From Bolinopsis microptera (Eukaryota; Ctenophora; Tentaculata; Lobata; Bolinopsidae): a DNA stretch of 64,000 nucleotides. Positions 22,201-32,133 of this stretch are shown one piece after another; within the stretch, counting starts at the first letter, position 1; every line of letters begins with the position of its first letter. The position numbers and the translations under genes were made by a program. The DNA lies in NCBI RefSeq assembly GCF_026151205.1, contig NC_087072.1, positions 17,809,669-17,873,668 of the forward strand. The letters run 5' to 3'. A model generated the notes under the pieces. It had not been told where the DNA came from and did no database searches. It saw nothing but the letters and a program-made list of their open reading frames with translations.

Positions 22201-24806
22201 ACTGTGTAGTGTAACTGTGCAGTGTAACTGTGTAGTGTAACTGTGTAGTGTAACTGTGTAGTGTTACTGTGTACTGTGCAGTGTAACTGTGTAGTGTAAC
22301 TGTGCAGTGCAACTGTGTAGTGTAACTGTGTAGTGTTACTGTGTAGTGTAACTGTGCAGTGTAACTGTGCAGTGTAACTGTGTAGTGTAACTGTGTAGTG
22401 TAACTGTGTAGTGTAACTGTGAGGTAGAAGAATGAGGAAAAGTGAGGGTATATGTTGGGAGTGTATAGTTGATTGGCTTGTTATTAGTATTGGGAGTGGT
22501 TGAAATAATTACTGAATACTTTAGAAACTGCAGCCAAAACATGGTATTGATTGATTGAAATAAATTTTCGTGCACATACAGAATGAATGGTTAATAATTT
22601 AATATATATGTAGACCAAGGTCTGTGCACGGGATGCTTCCTGGAAGAATCCAGTTCTTTTAGCGGGGCACCCTACCTAAAGCCAAATTGAGATATAATAA
22701 TCATATTCCTAGAGAAATAATCAGAAATCGAATACCAATCAAATAATATGATATATAGGAGTAGTAACCATATTTACTATGCAAAATGCCCCAACCACAT
22801 AGTGTAAATTTATATAGAATTCAAATTCCATATCATCATTAAACCTCAATAGTCAATATAATAGCCCAAGCAAAATTAAATAACTTCTTATATACCTTAC
22901 TGTCATACTACAAATTAATTAAACATTTGAAATCTGTTAACCAGAGAATAAATTTCTAAACCTAATGCAAGTGAAATAATTTAGATGCAATAATGAATGC
23001 CTGATGTGAGTATCATCTGTCAATGTCCTTGTAAAAAAGTCTGTAAAAGAGATATGAGTAACTAATATAGAAGAAAAAACAGGAAGTTGTCGTCTGTTGA
23101 TATCATATCACCTAAATCAAAAATACAAGCATGGTACAGCTAAAGTTGTAACTGCTACTTGCTAGGTCCGTAAACTTGGTATGTTACAATGTATAACCTC
23201 ACATACATATTAAAGCAATTATGTAGCAAGCTGAGCTGTGTTCACTATTCATGATTTACTTGCATTTCCTTAGAAATGGTTCAGAATTATATCTTAAATG
23301 CAATGCTGTTTTGATCTATATTTTAAACTAAATTTGAATTATAACCTTTCAAAAACTCAACGATACAGCCTGGGTTCTACCGAAACCACTGCCATTGCAG
23401 GTATTGCATACTGTACAGGGCCGGGCTGCTTGATAACTACAAATATGGAACTGGACCAAAGTTAGAATTTAAAATGTACTCACATCCGATTATTCCAACA
23501 GCAGCTCGCTCAATATCAAACAGGATTTCAGATCTAAATCCATCTTTGAAAACAGAATACGTCTCTTCTCTCCAACCTGAGAAATAGAGCGTTACGGTTT
23601 CATTTAACTCACTTAACCAACTCCATCCAGCACTGTGATCAATGCAAGTGAATCTCAATACCATCAATAACTGGAGTTCAATGACTCATAACATTAAACT
23701 TAACTACCTTAGTTCGTTTATTTATGGCGGATAATATTGTGGCGGATATTGTGGCGGATTTTCCGAAAATCCGCCAAATTTGACCTGCCACTTATTTACC
23801 TGTAACATTGTTTTCACAAAAAAATTGAAATCCACCAATTTCTACCTGCCCTATTGCAAAATTCTTCCCAATTTTCTTTCCAGACTGCGTATTTGTTTGC
23901 AGTTTCAAAGTATAATAAAATTTAAAATTAAAAGTTTTGTAGTACAACATCTCTGTTGATATGAATTGGTAGTAAGTAATAAAAGTACGAATAGGAATTT
24001 ATTAATAAGTTTCATAGCACGGTATCAATCATTTTAACAGTATTTGTGCGTCCATTGCAACCAAAGTATTTGATTTTTTCAAATAAAACCACCTCGTTGA
24101 GGTCAGAATACCTAGAAAGTGAGTTCATGAAGCTTGTTTCGATGTAAAAAAGGAACAATAAAATTATTATGTCATATTCCCTGTCAGAACTCCAAAAGTA
24201 GACTCTGTGGGTTTTATAATAGCAGTTTAAAAAAATTACAAGTAACAATATAGCAGAATTTCCGAAAAACCGCCAATTTTAACCCGCCATAAACTAATTA
24301 CAACACTACAAATCTATTACATTTATTGAGTGGAACTATGTAAAAGGGGATCGTTGCTAGCGTTAAAACTGTTTTAACCCTGCCATAGTCAGTTGAAAGT
24401 CTGATAGCATATGTTCCGTTTGATTTGACCAAACTAATGCCTTTCATTGCTTTATAATTAAACGAATTTAGGTAAGCTAGAAAACAACTATTTCAAGAAA
24501 ACAGAAAGCTTTAAATTAAAATGTAGCAAAATTACCTTTCAAAACAGAGAAAGTTCCTTCTTCTCGGAGTTTTAATAAGAATTGATTAATAGCATTAGAT
24601 CTAGTGACTTTTGAACCGGTTCCAGTAAGCTTTACGGCCTCGTCTGTCACATGAAATATCTCAGGTCTCTTTTGAAACTGTGGCACATAGTCTTTATGAA
24701 CCAAACCGCACTTGCTTTCATCTATTACAAATGGTAGGTAGTGATTTCTATTGATCGAGGGACTTAGCTTCCTGACATACGATAGGGCTTGTTCTGACCA
24801 AGGCAT
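19292..24806 (-). CDS. Nudix hydrolase with DUF4743 N-terminus (plant NUDT20/24-like), four exons, 3' end not found
   Basis: Exons: 24536-24806 (start Met), 23484-23576, 19923-20055, 19292-19500. Phases agree at all three junctions. The first exon (LPFVIDESKCGLVHKDYVPQ, ...RPEIFHVTD) has the DUF4743 pattern found before the Nudix fold in thiamine-pyrophosphokinase-linked Nudix enzymes. It is followed by GWREETYSVF, ERAAVGIIG, then YGVHMNGYVYKDGELMMWVG and PGCYDNIVAGGI. The Nudix box helix is in exon 4 (WETMLKEAEEEAS, with the EA.EEA core), then PEVEFVYDLELP.DFVPKNADGEV. Such enzymes hydrolyse nucleoside-diphosphate-linked or damaged thiamine-type substrates; the exact substrate is unknown. 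The last roughly 70 residues expected after GEVAG should be on an exon below 19292, but I could not identify it, so the gene is either partial or broken by insertions. An intact AIP gene lies inside the 3.4-kb intron between exons 2 and 3. Confidence 0.8.
19791..19922. repeat. 16-bp tandem repeat starting at the Nudix exon-3 donor
   Basis: About eight units. The gene-strand unit is GTAATTAATATTTACT, and the first unit is the donor sequence of exon 19923-20055. Units far from the exon are more degenerate. Each unit opens with a donor-like GTAATT. Confidence 0.9.
20056..20994. other. Nudix intron / AIP 3' flank
   Basis: AT-rich sequence without an identifiable exon or structured repeat, apart from a short palindromic TGTACA-rich patch at 20336-20372. 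It presumably contains the AIP 3'UTR. Confidence 0.4.
20995..21963 (-). CDS. AIP: AIP (aryl hydrocarbon receptor-interacting protein, FKBP-TPR co-chaperone)
   Basis: A 322-residue intronless ORF, close to the 330 residues of vertebrate AIP. Residues about 10-165 form the FKBP-like fold (GIHKDIQYPGKGELP, TKALFHFRTY, DDSREWDEPFELLFG, FQLEAWENGIKSMRPGE, then SLVFEFDLLSVEQPGEY). Residues about 175-315 form three TPR motifs (KEKGNQEFKEKNYDVAEENY, PLLLNYSQ, KGLYRRATAHGGCWNIEEA). The C-terminal helix (RIKQKESEDRQKLKGMF) matches the AIP tail. AIP binds HSP90 through the TPRs and chaperones the Ah receptor and other clients in the cytosol. The start is the first Met; a 3' splice site (CTGTTTTAG) ends 7 nt upstream, implying a short 5' exon or a trans-spliced leader. 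The gene lies within an intron of the same-strand Nudix gene. AIPL1 is an alternative name for the same family. Confidence 0.9.
   Translation of the reverse strand: MIDPRVHNLGKGIHKDIQYPGKGELPKYQKDTKALFHFRTYINDKERKLIDDSREWDEPFELLFGHSFQLEAWENGIKSMRPGERSMIYCIPEKCLGYTKLSKTLRDMHKKKKDKDAVVTKSCCGNQSTGYCDLDKLQGQSLVFEFDLLSVEQPGEYTKQIWTMSSDEKRYLVIELKEKGNQEFKEKNYDVAEENYAKAIGTLDQLALKEQPNSEEWNIIEDMKVPLLLNYSQVMICKKEYATAVTHLNTILKREPKNKKGLYRRATAHGGCWNIEEARNDWNALAEADPSQQSLVTRRLQELDNRIKQKESEDRQKLKGMF
22184..22423. repeat. 13-bp tandem repeat
   Basis: About 18 units of AACTGTGTAGTGT with T/C and minor length variants, upstream of AIP inside the Nudix intron. The short ORFs through it are spurious. Confidence 0.92.
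22576..23483. other. Nudix intron 2, upstream part
   Basis: AT-rich, with no repeat structure or exon identified. It could hold a non-coding first exon of AIP, but nothing in the sequence identifies one. Confidence 0.4.
23718..24293. mobile_element. Probable MITE with GGCGG-rich inverted ends
   Basis: The left end carries TTTATGGCGGATAATATTGT followed by repeated GTGGCGGAT and TTTTCCGAAAATCCGCCAA. The right end carries TTTCCGAAAAACCGCCAA then CCCGCCATAAA, the complement. It lies in the first intron of the Nudix gene. The ORF at 24012-24248 is not convincing. Confidence 0.55.
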
Positions 24807-25242
24807 ACTTTTAATTAGATCAAAGTGTTAAAGTTTCTTCAGAACAGAAAATTTGTACGTATAAATAGAAAAATTTCAATTATGATTAATTATGTCTAAC
24901 ATAAACGATAAGGCGTTTCTCGATAAGGTAAGAACAAAAGCTAAGTTTGTGCACCAGTTGTTAAAATAAGTTGCTAATGATAGACAAACATGCTAACTTG
25001 ACACGAAATTTTAGGGAGGGGCGCCAACAGGGGAGGGGGCCAACAGGGGGGCGCATTTTCGGCGGGGCGCCAACAGGCAACGTTGCGCCACTGAAATAGT
25101 GCATGTGCGTTAAACATTAGGAAGCTACACATCAGGCCTTAGAAGGGGGACTTGATGAATTATCATAGATCTATAATTAGGGGCACCAATTTAAAATGTA
25201 CTGAAAAATCTATTAAATTGTAAAATTTTAAACTAAAACCCA

Positions 25243-25392
25243 AAATTGGGTAGAGTGGACAGTTGGACCGTTGCCAGTGTCTCCCTTTTCCAAACAATAT
25301 GAAGTGATTTCAAGTTAGATTGCAATTACCGTAGCAAATGCAAAAATGATGGAAAAAAAGAAATTGGTTGCTTGCTTTCCCAATTCATTGTA
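25243..25392. repeat. Diverged half-copy of the snapback repeat family
   Basis: Order shared with 47668-47810 and 61998-62115: AACCCAAAATTGGGTAGAGT, TTGCCAGTGTCTCCCTTTTC, CCAAACAA.A.GAA.TGAT, GCAAATGCAAAAATGAT. Here the copy is diverged and not palindromic. Confidence 0.6.
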
Positions 25393-26021
25393 CAGCTGAG
25401 ACACCTCACAGTCAAGCAAGTAGACCACAGTGGCCATTGCTTGTAAAATGTGCATCAACTTTCTGCTGAAGCGGTAGGTTGGGAGTCCCCTCAGTGATAA
25501 TTTTGTCCATATAAATTGTATGCAATTATGTATTTCACATAATATTTACAATGAATTATTTGGAAAATTTACATTAAAAATCAAGTATTTAGGAGACATC
25601 AAAACTCATAAAAAATCATCTTCGGAGGGAAAATGTTGAAGGATATGTTTTGAAGTCAGTTAATCTTCCTTACATTAGAAGCTCTTACAGGCAGATTCTG
25701 CTCGATTCGTTAGGGACTCCAGATACACCTTTCTGTACGTATTTTTGACCGTAAAATCGGTTAAAAGTGGTTTTGAAATGATAAGACTAAGTTCCCTGGG
25801 TAAAATCGCCCGATTTTTGGGCCAAAAAACCATACTTTTTGTATTTATGAGCAAGTTTATTTTGTAAGCATATCAGCAAAATTTGCATGAAAATAGCTGA
25901 AACACAGATGCACATGATGACATCAACATTAAGCTATCATTTCAGGACTTCCCTGGGTAAAAATTCAAAAAGGTGGTAAAATGTGCTATTTTTTTGCTTA
26001 AATTTGAAATAATTTTCTGCG

Positions 26022-26394
26022 CTTCTACTAAATCGCTCGCCCAAATTTTAAGAAAATTCTTGTGAAAAGGCCCATTAGGCATGAAAGTGATCTAGATCGG
26101 TGTATTTTTGGACGCTGATTCCGAATCACCCCCCATGACGTAGGGTTAAAATGCTTCCCTGGAGAGTTATGGGCAAAAAACCGTTTTGGTCACGTGACAG
26201 GCTAGTAAAACGTGAATTCGATTATTTAGGGCTCGGGTTAGGGTTAGGGTTGTGGTTAAGATTATGGATAGCTTCGGGGTTATGGTTAGGGTTAGGGTTG
26301 GGATTAGGGTTTATGTAAAACCGTTTTGAACGGCTGCAAAACCAAAAAAACCAAAGTCACGTGAAATTTTTGGGCGAGCGATTTAGTAAGAGCC
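26022..26394. mobile_element. CCCTAA-MITE, copy 2 (inverted), with an 11-bp target duplication
   Basis: The ends are CTTCTACTAAATCGCTCGCC and the complement of GGCTCTTACTAAATCGCTCG. They are flanked by a direct repeat AATTTTCTGCG at 26011-26021 and 26395-26405 (exact end 10-11 bp, because one G may belong to the element). The interior contains TTAGGG-type runs near 26228-26310. A 9-11-bp duplication points to a Mutator-like (MULE) insertion mechanism. Confidence 0.88.
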
Positions 26395-26689
26395 AATTTT
26401 CTGCGGTTGTATTAAATTAACTATCAAATCGTATCGTATTTGCCTAAATTTGTCTTTTACTGAGAAGTATCCACTTGATATACTTTATCGAAGTTTAAAT
26501 ATTGTCACTCCGCAAGCGTTTTTGTCATATTTTAGACGCGCACAACGCGCAAAAGCATTTAGTTGTTATCAATATATGGGCACCCGTGCCTTAGCTTCTT
26601 CAAAACTTTCAAACAGCCATAACTCCGCGAAATTGCGTCTGCTTTATATTAGCTCATATTTTCATACCAAATAAAAAATAATGTGATCT

Positions 26690-27260
26690 TGATTGACGAT
26701 GTCAATCCATCGAGATCGTTGCTTTGCGAAGCAAAGCAACGATCGACGACGAATGCGAGAATGCAAGAATGCTAGTTTGCGCGGCGCGTCGAAGCGGCGA
26801 AGTCTTGTTTGTAGGTTTACAACCTACCAGGACGCGCGCCGAGTTGGACTCGTCGACGGTCCAATATATGGAACGGTCCAATATATGGAACAGATATTTT
26901 ACGAGTATCACCCGTTAAAGTCTTGTCTTACGTTGTATGACCCGCCGCGCACGGAGTGCGCGGCTCCCCCTGTATCGTCGAAGACGATATAGTGAAGCGG
27001 CCGTGGGGGTTGACGGATGTTACTCGTCTAAATTTCTTCGAAGTAGCGCGCGCCGCTTTCCATGCCCGACGGCAAGTGCTACGAAGTAGCGCGCGCCGGG
27101 CCAGATCATTAACAATTATGGTCAACCGTGGGGGTCACCACGTGATACAAGCGAAGTCCTCCAAAATGAGATTTTATTGTTACTGGGCCGCGCTCAGCCT
27201 GTCATTCCGCCGAATCTCTATTCGGTGATGTTTATGAATAAATCTTATTGCTGACAAAAT
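26690..27260. repeat. GC-rich mosaic repeat island 2
   Basis: This shares modules with 7360-9220 and 29580-30010. It includes a hairpin at 26713-26743 (GATCGTTGCTTTGC-gaa-complement) that recurs near 29970-30005, the CGTCGACGGT/TATATGGAAC module (also 27450-27525 and, inverted, 9131-9215), and the GAAGTAGCGCGCGC module. The ORFs here are accidental. Confidence 0.75.
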
Positions 27261-27523
27261 AAGCTTTTACTAATTCACTCGCCCAAGAATTGTTACGTGA
27301 CTCTGGTTTTTATGGTTTTACAGCCATAAACCCTAATCCAATTTTTTGATTCACGATGTCAATCCTTCGCATTTCACCAATCTGCATACGTGGTTGCGAG
27401 AAGATGCGCGGCGCGGCCCAGTGGGGCTCTTATTCTAGGTTTACAACCTACCAGGACGCGCGCCGGGTTGGACTCGTCGACGGTAATATATGGAACAAAT
27501 ATTTTAAGAGTATCACCCGTTAA

Positions 27524-27923
27524 GGCTTTTACTAATTCGCTCGCCCAAAAATTTCACGTGACTTTGATTTTTATGGTTTTGCAGCCGTACAAAACGGCTT
27601 TACATAAACCTTAATCGGCCCAACCCTAACCCTAACCATAACCCCGAAGCTATCCAAAACCCTTACCTGTTACCACAACCGTAACCGTAACCCGAGCCCT
27701 AGACAATCGAATTCATGTTTTACTTGCCTGTCACGTGACCAAAACGGTTTTTTGCCCTTAACTCTCCAGGGAAGCATTTTGACCCTACGTCATGGGGGTG
27801 ATTCGGAATCAACGTCCAAAAATACACCGATTCAGATCAATTTCATACCCAAAGGACCTTTTCACAAGAATTTTCTTAAAATTTGGGCGAGCGATTTATA
27901 TATATATTAGTAGGAGTGGCCCA
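27524..27923. mobile_element. CCCTAA-MITE, copy 3
   Basis: The left end is GGCTTTTACTAATTCGCTCG and the right end TTGGGCGAGCGATTTA, followed by a TATATA expansion. The interior order is as in copy 1, with CCCTAACCC and GAAGCTATCC. A left-end fragment of another copy lies just upstream at 27265-27345. Confidence 0.8.
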
Positions 27924-27956
27924 ATAGTAAATAGTGCATCGTGCTACAATCCCAAC

Positions 27957-28853
27957 TCTAACCATAACCATAACCCTGGAGCTATCCATAACCCTAATCA
28001 CAACCCTAACGGCCTAACCCTAGTCCTAAACAAACAAATTCGTGTTTTGCATGTTTTACTATAAGCCTGTAACGTGACCAAAACGGTTTTTTGCCCATAA
28101 CTCTGCAGCATGCAGGGAAGCTAGGGGGTGCACGATAAAAATAAACTTGCTCGGATTTTAAAAATTTTTGTACCACTGTTTTCTAGAGACTGTGAGAATT
28201 TTAACAATACCAAATTTGTTATGCCTTTTTGGAAAGATCAGTGAGTTTCGCCAAGGTGCCATATTTGATGGTGCGCGGCTTTTGGAGCAAAAGTAGCTGT
28301 AAAAGTCGCGTAATTTGACCAAATTCGTCCAAATTTGACCATTTTTGTCGTATTATTCGGATTTATTTTCAGTTCCTTAAATGAGATCATTCTGGAAATT
28401 GGCGACGACCTTCCAATAGGGCTTTCACAACTGTCCGAAAAATTTGGTGGATATCGGAGTCGATATAATGATCAAAATGGGGCAAAATACGCTGCTTTTA
28501 GCTGTAACATAATGTCTAATGGTTGGATATGCTTTAAATTTTTCGGACACTTTCCTTGTAAGTCTATGAGTAAGCTTACCAATTTTTGTTGCCATTGGGA
28601 AGGATACTCAATATCTATTTGTTTGAAGAAAATTGTGCTGGCCGAAATTAGCGCTAAAAATCATCCTACAGTCGGCACGCGCGGCTCACTGTCGATGGCG
28701 CACTACCTAGGGAAGCATTTTTATCCTACGTCATGGGGTGTGATTTGGAATCAGCGTCCAAAATACACTGAATTCGATTAATTTCATGCATACCCTCAGG
28801 GCCTTTTCACAAGTATATTCTTAAGATTTGGGCGCGGCGAGCGATTTAGTGAG
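27957..28853. mobile_element. CCCTAA-MITE, copy 4, split by a hAT-like insertion
   Basis: The left half at 27957-28121 (ACCATAACC runs to AGGGAAGC) and right half at 28709-28853 (AGGGAAGCATTTTTATCC to GGGCG..GAGCGATTTAGT) rejoin to the family order once 28122-28708 and one AGGGAAGC are removed. Confidence 0.82.
28122..28708. mobile_element. hAT-like non-autonomous element (587 bp)
   Basis: Flanked by the 8-bp direct repeat AGGGAAGC (28114-28121, 28709-28716). The empty site is known from other copies of the host MITE (CTCCAGGGAAGCATTTT). The imperfect inverted ends TAGGGGGTGCACGAT and AGGTAGTGCGCCAT resemble hAT termini. The 148-codon ORF across its right half continues into the MITE and shows no transposase motif. 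Confidence 0.75.
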
Positions 28854-28899
28854 AGCGGACAAAATATGAATATAAATACTTCATTGTTTATTGGCCTAA

Positions 28900-30010
28900 G
28901 AGTTATTTGTATCACGTGGTGACCCCCACTGTCGCTTCACTATAGTGTAGAGTTTCTACGAGTTATAGACTGTCATTAAGTTCAAAATACGCATTGGTAT
29001 AGCACGTGATCAATAAAGTCCTCTTTATATCATATTCCTTAACATATTCTTGATCCCAACACATTTCACATAGCCATGTGTATACGCGTACTGCGTAACG
29101 CGCTTATTTCACTGCGGTCGCGCGCTACTGCAAGCGAGAGGGCTCTGATTAGTATAGAGCAACTAACACATCATACTATATTGTATCCAATTAATGGTTA
29201 AGTTTCCTAACTGATAACAGTAAGCACGTCTTTTAATTTTTCCCGTAAAAGCTTCTACTATTAGATTCCCTGTAGCTGTAATGACAAAATGAAATTGCGC
29301 GATTTTTTACGTTTGCCGCGACAAATTGCAATTTTCCACGTTTGCCGCGAAAAATCGCAAACAAATCGCAACAAATCGCGATTTTTTCATATCTTCGCGA
29401 CAAATCGCGATTTTAAAAGTTCTCCGTATTTTTCTTTAAATCTGAAAACCAAATTTTGAATTTGCGTATTTTCTTTCAAATCTGCGGGCCAAATATTACG
29501 TTTTTATAATAAATATACAAAACCAATTACATCCACAGCCCTCCGAATGTAGGTACGGACTTCAGAAAACCGAAAAAGTGGCTCCCCCTGTATCGTAGAA
29601 ACTTAACTATAGTGAAACGACCGTGGGGGTCACGACGTGATACAATAAATACAATGATCAGCAATCAGTGTAGCATAAAACATGAATAAAAGTATGAAGT
29701 AGTTTCCAGAAAAACTTTGAACAATTTCGACTTAGAAAATGTTCGGTCCGATCGATGATCGAGTCATTCTCGATAAGTACCTCTGAAGGCACTAACTTTA
29801 AGGCAGAGTTCCCGCTTCCGAGCTCGTATTGCGAAGGGGAGGCCTGCCTTCCAAGATCGCATTACAAAGGGGAACCCTCGAGTCCAAAATCGTATATCGA
29901 AGGGTAGGTGCGGACTTTGGAGGACTTCGCCGCTTCGACGCGCCTTGCAAGCTAGTATTTTTGCTTCGCATCGTCGATCGTTGCTTTGCTTCGCAGAGCA
30001 ACGATCTCCA
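28900..30010. repeat. GC-rich mosaic island 3 with GCGATTTTT tandem motifs
   Basis: Modules seen elsewhere recur here: the CACGTGGTGACCCCCACTG block, CATAGCCATGTGTATACGCG / GCAAGCGAGAGGGCTCTG, GGCTCCCCCTGTATCGTAG, and a hairpin at the right end (GATCGTTGCTTTGC...). Between 29290 and 29420 a short motif, AAATCGCGATTTTT / TTTGCCGCGA, is repeated irregularly. No gene was seen. Confidence 0.65.
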
Positions 30011-30914
30011 AAAACTTTGAAAAATTTTTACGTAGATAGATAAGATTTTGACGTAGATAGATAAGATAAAAGTTAGATAGGTAGATAAGATTGAAGTCTC
30101 TCAGCTCAACTCGTTTAGGGCTGCTTTAGTGATGGAAACTCAGAAACTTTCAATTTCAAACTTTATCTTTCAATTCATTTTTGTGTAATTTATATTTCAT
30201 TTGTGATTTGATAGTTTCTACTTCGTCACTAAATTTGTTTCTGTTATAAATATAACATTAGGTACGCCCTGCTGTTTCGTGCTACGTGACTAGAGCTCGA
30301 ATAAGTAACACTAAACCGTAGGAACTCCATTTTCTATAAACACTGGAAACAGTCCATCACCCAACTTTCGGTTTTGGTAAACCAATAAAAATGAATCATT
30401 TCCAAACACTACTTAATTTAAATTACATTCACCAGAATTAGGTTTAGCAGTGCGATCAGCCAGTAGAGACCTACAAACTAACAAATAATAATATTCATCA
30501 CTTTATAGTCAAGAAGAGCAAAACAAATCATTGAGCAGTTTTGCTATACGACTAAAAGCTACAATTTGTTTTTATTTATAAATCCAAACTGAAATAGTTT
30601 TAACAGGACTATATATTTTTTCTCGGGAGTGGTATTGTGTTTTCAGGAGTGGTAATGTGTTTTTAGTACCAGTATCCCAATCTTAGCACTTCGTTGTTTG
30701 GGTAACCCTTTAACAGAGCTAAAAATAGATTCTTCAAGCATCCTTGTAGCATATACTTGTACCTCTCATAAAGGTTGATCTTGATCCCGATATAGATTTT
30801 ATGAAGATTGCATTTTAATCTAAGCTTGATAGTTGCTAATATTAGCTCTCAAGCTCTAATACTCTCATATAATATGACAATAGACCGGCGCTACTATTAC
30901 TAATCGACCTGTAG
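30011..30914. other. Intergenic, no gene seen
   Basis: AT-rich sequence beginning with a short GATAGATAAGAT tandem tract (30040-30090). Nothing else is recognisable. Confidence 0.45.
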
Positions 30915-31110
30915 GTGCTGAGTGACTTTGACGAGCTCCGCAGCAGTGAGCAGATTTTAAGTAGAGCAAGCCATCTCCGTAGCTCTGAACTTTTTAGTCA
31001 AGTCTTTATCAGTCCAGATAGGTCTCCAGAGGAACGTGCCGGACAGCACTAGGTTGTTACAGAACTCAAAAAGAGATTGAACGACGAGCCAGACAATGAG
31101 ACACTCTGAA
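30915..31110 (+). pseudogene. Degenerate non-LTR retrotransposon ORF1-type fragment
   Basis: Frame 30915 onward reads ...LRSSELFSQVFISPDRSPEER..., then a stop, then VVTELKKRLNDEPDNE. The V.I.PD.TPEER....L..EL..R pattern is frequent in proteins encoded upstream of reverse transcriptase in LINE-type elements. At least two in-frame stops show that it is dead. Confidence 0.45.
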
Positions 31111-32133
31111 ATGTGCGAAGAAAGAGTTTTTTTGGGTTTTTAGGATTCTTGACTTTTTTGATGAGCTTGAAAATCGTATTTATTTGTCGATACAAGACTG
31201 TAAGTCTTATAAAATTTTGTTTTGAGTTTGTACATTAAGCTGAAGTATTTAATTTTGCTTTCTGGCTGATACCTAGCGCATTTCTAGATGGGTACGTAGT
31301 CTGTCCAAAGTGAGGTTTATCGCATCGTTATAGTGCCGTGTACTGCCTACGAGTAATGCTCCTCAATCATAACCCGAAGCTAACCATAACCCTTATTACA
31401 TCCCTAACCCTAACCAGAGCTCCAAACAATCGAATTTTGGACAATTTCATTATTAACTATAAATACCCAGAGTCAAAAGTACAAGGTCAGATCATAACTG
31501 ATAACAGCCCATGTTGTACCCTGAGTTGGATTGGACCCTTACTATTATTCACCACCTTACAAGACATTTTCCCCTCACAAAACCTTAAATCAAAAATTTT
31601 AAATCGGTGTCTGATACCAATCTTACTATATTAGCGACAAGAGAAACGCCATTGTTGGACGTGAGGAGAGTGAGGACTCCTCAAACTAAATTCAAGTGAT
31701 GTCAAAATTACTTAATTACTTAATTTCCTTGGAAAGCACATCATATTTGGACACGAAGGGAAACACTCAGATGAAATTGAAATTTTTAATTGTAAAACAT
31801 TTAAGGTAATCATTCTAATAAAAATTATATTGAATTAATTCCCATAGTATCATTTATCAAAATCTCTCTCGAAGTTTTGTGATCTCTTAGACTGTTTCGG
31901 TGGCTGCCAGACTTTGGGAAAGTTGTGATATGACCACCATATACGTCATCAAGTAATTAACATGCAAGCTTGAAGTACCGTGGGAAATTAGAGAAGCTCA
32001 CATTGGGGAATCAATCAGTTAGCCTATGCACAACTAAGAACCACCTGTATATTGTAATTTGATTTAAATTGGTAATAATATAATAACATGTTAAATCAAT
32101 TACCCCTCTTGGGGGCCGGATCAGTTCCCTTAC
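31111..32133. other. Intergenic with dispersed repeat fragment
   Basis: 31375-31435 contains another CCCTAA-type stretch (AACCCGAAGCTAACCATAAC, CCCTAACCCTAACCAGAGC), probably a MITE fragment. 31902-31978 recurs at 60607-60690 (GGCTGCCAGACTTTGGG, CACCATATACGTCATCAAGT, AACATGCAAGCTTGAAG). No exon was seen. Confidence 0.5.

Noticed and set aside
28335-28781. 148-codon ORF as a possible transposase
   Set aside because: It crosses the boundary between the hAT-like insert and its host MITE and has no catalytic motif.
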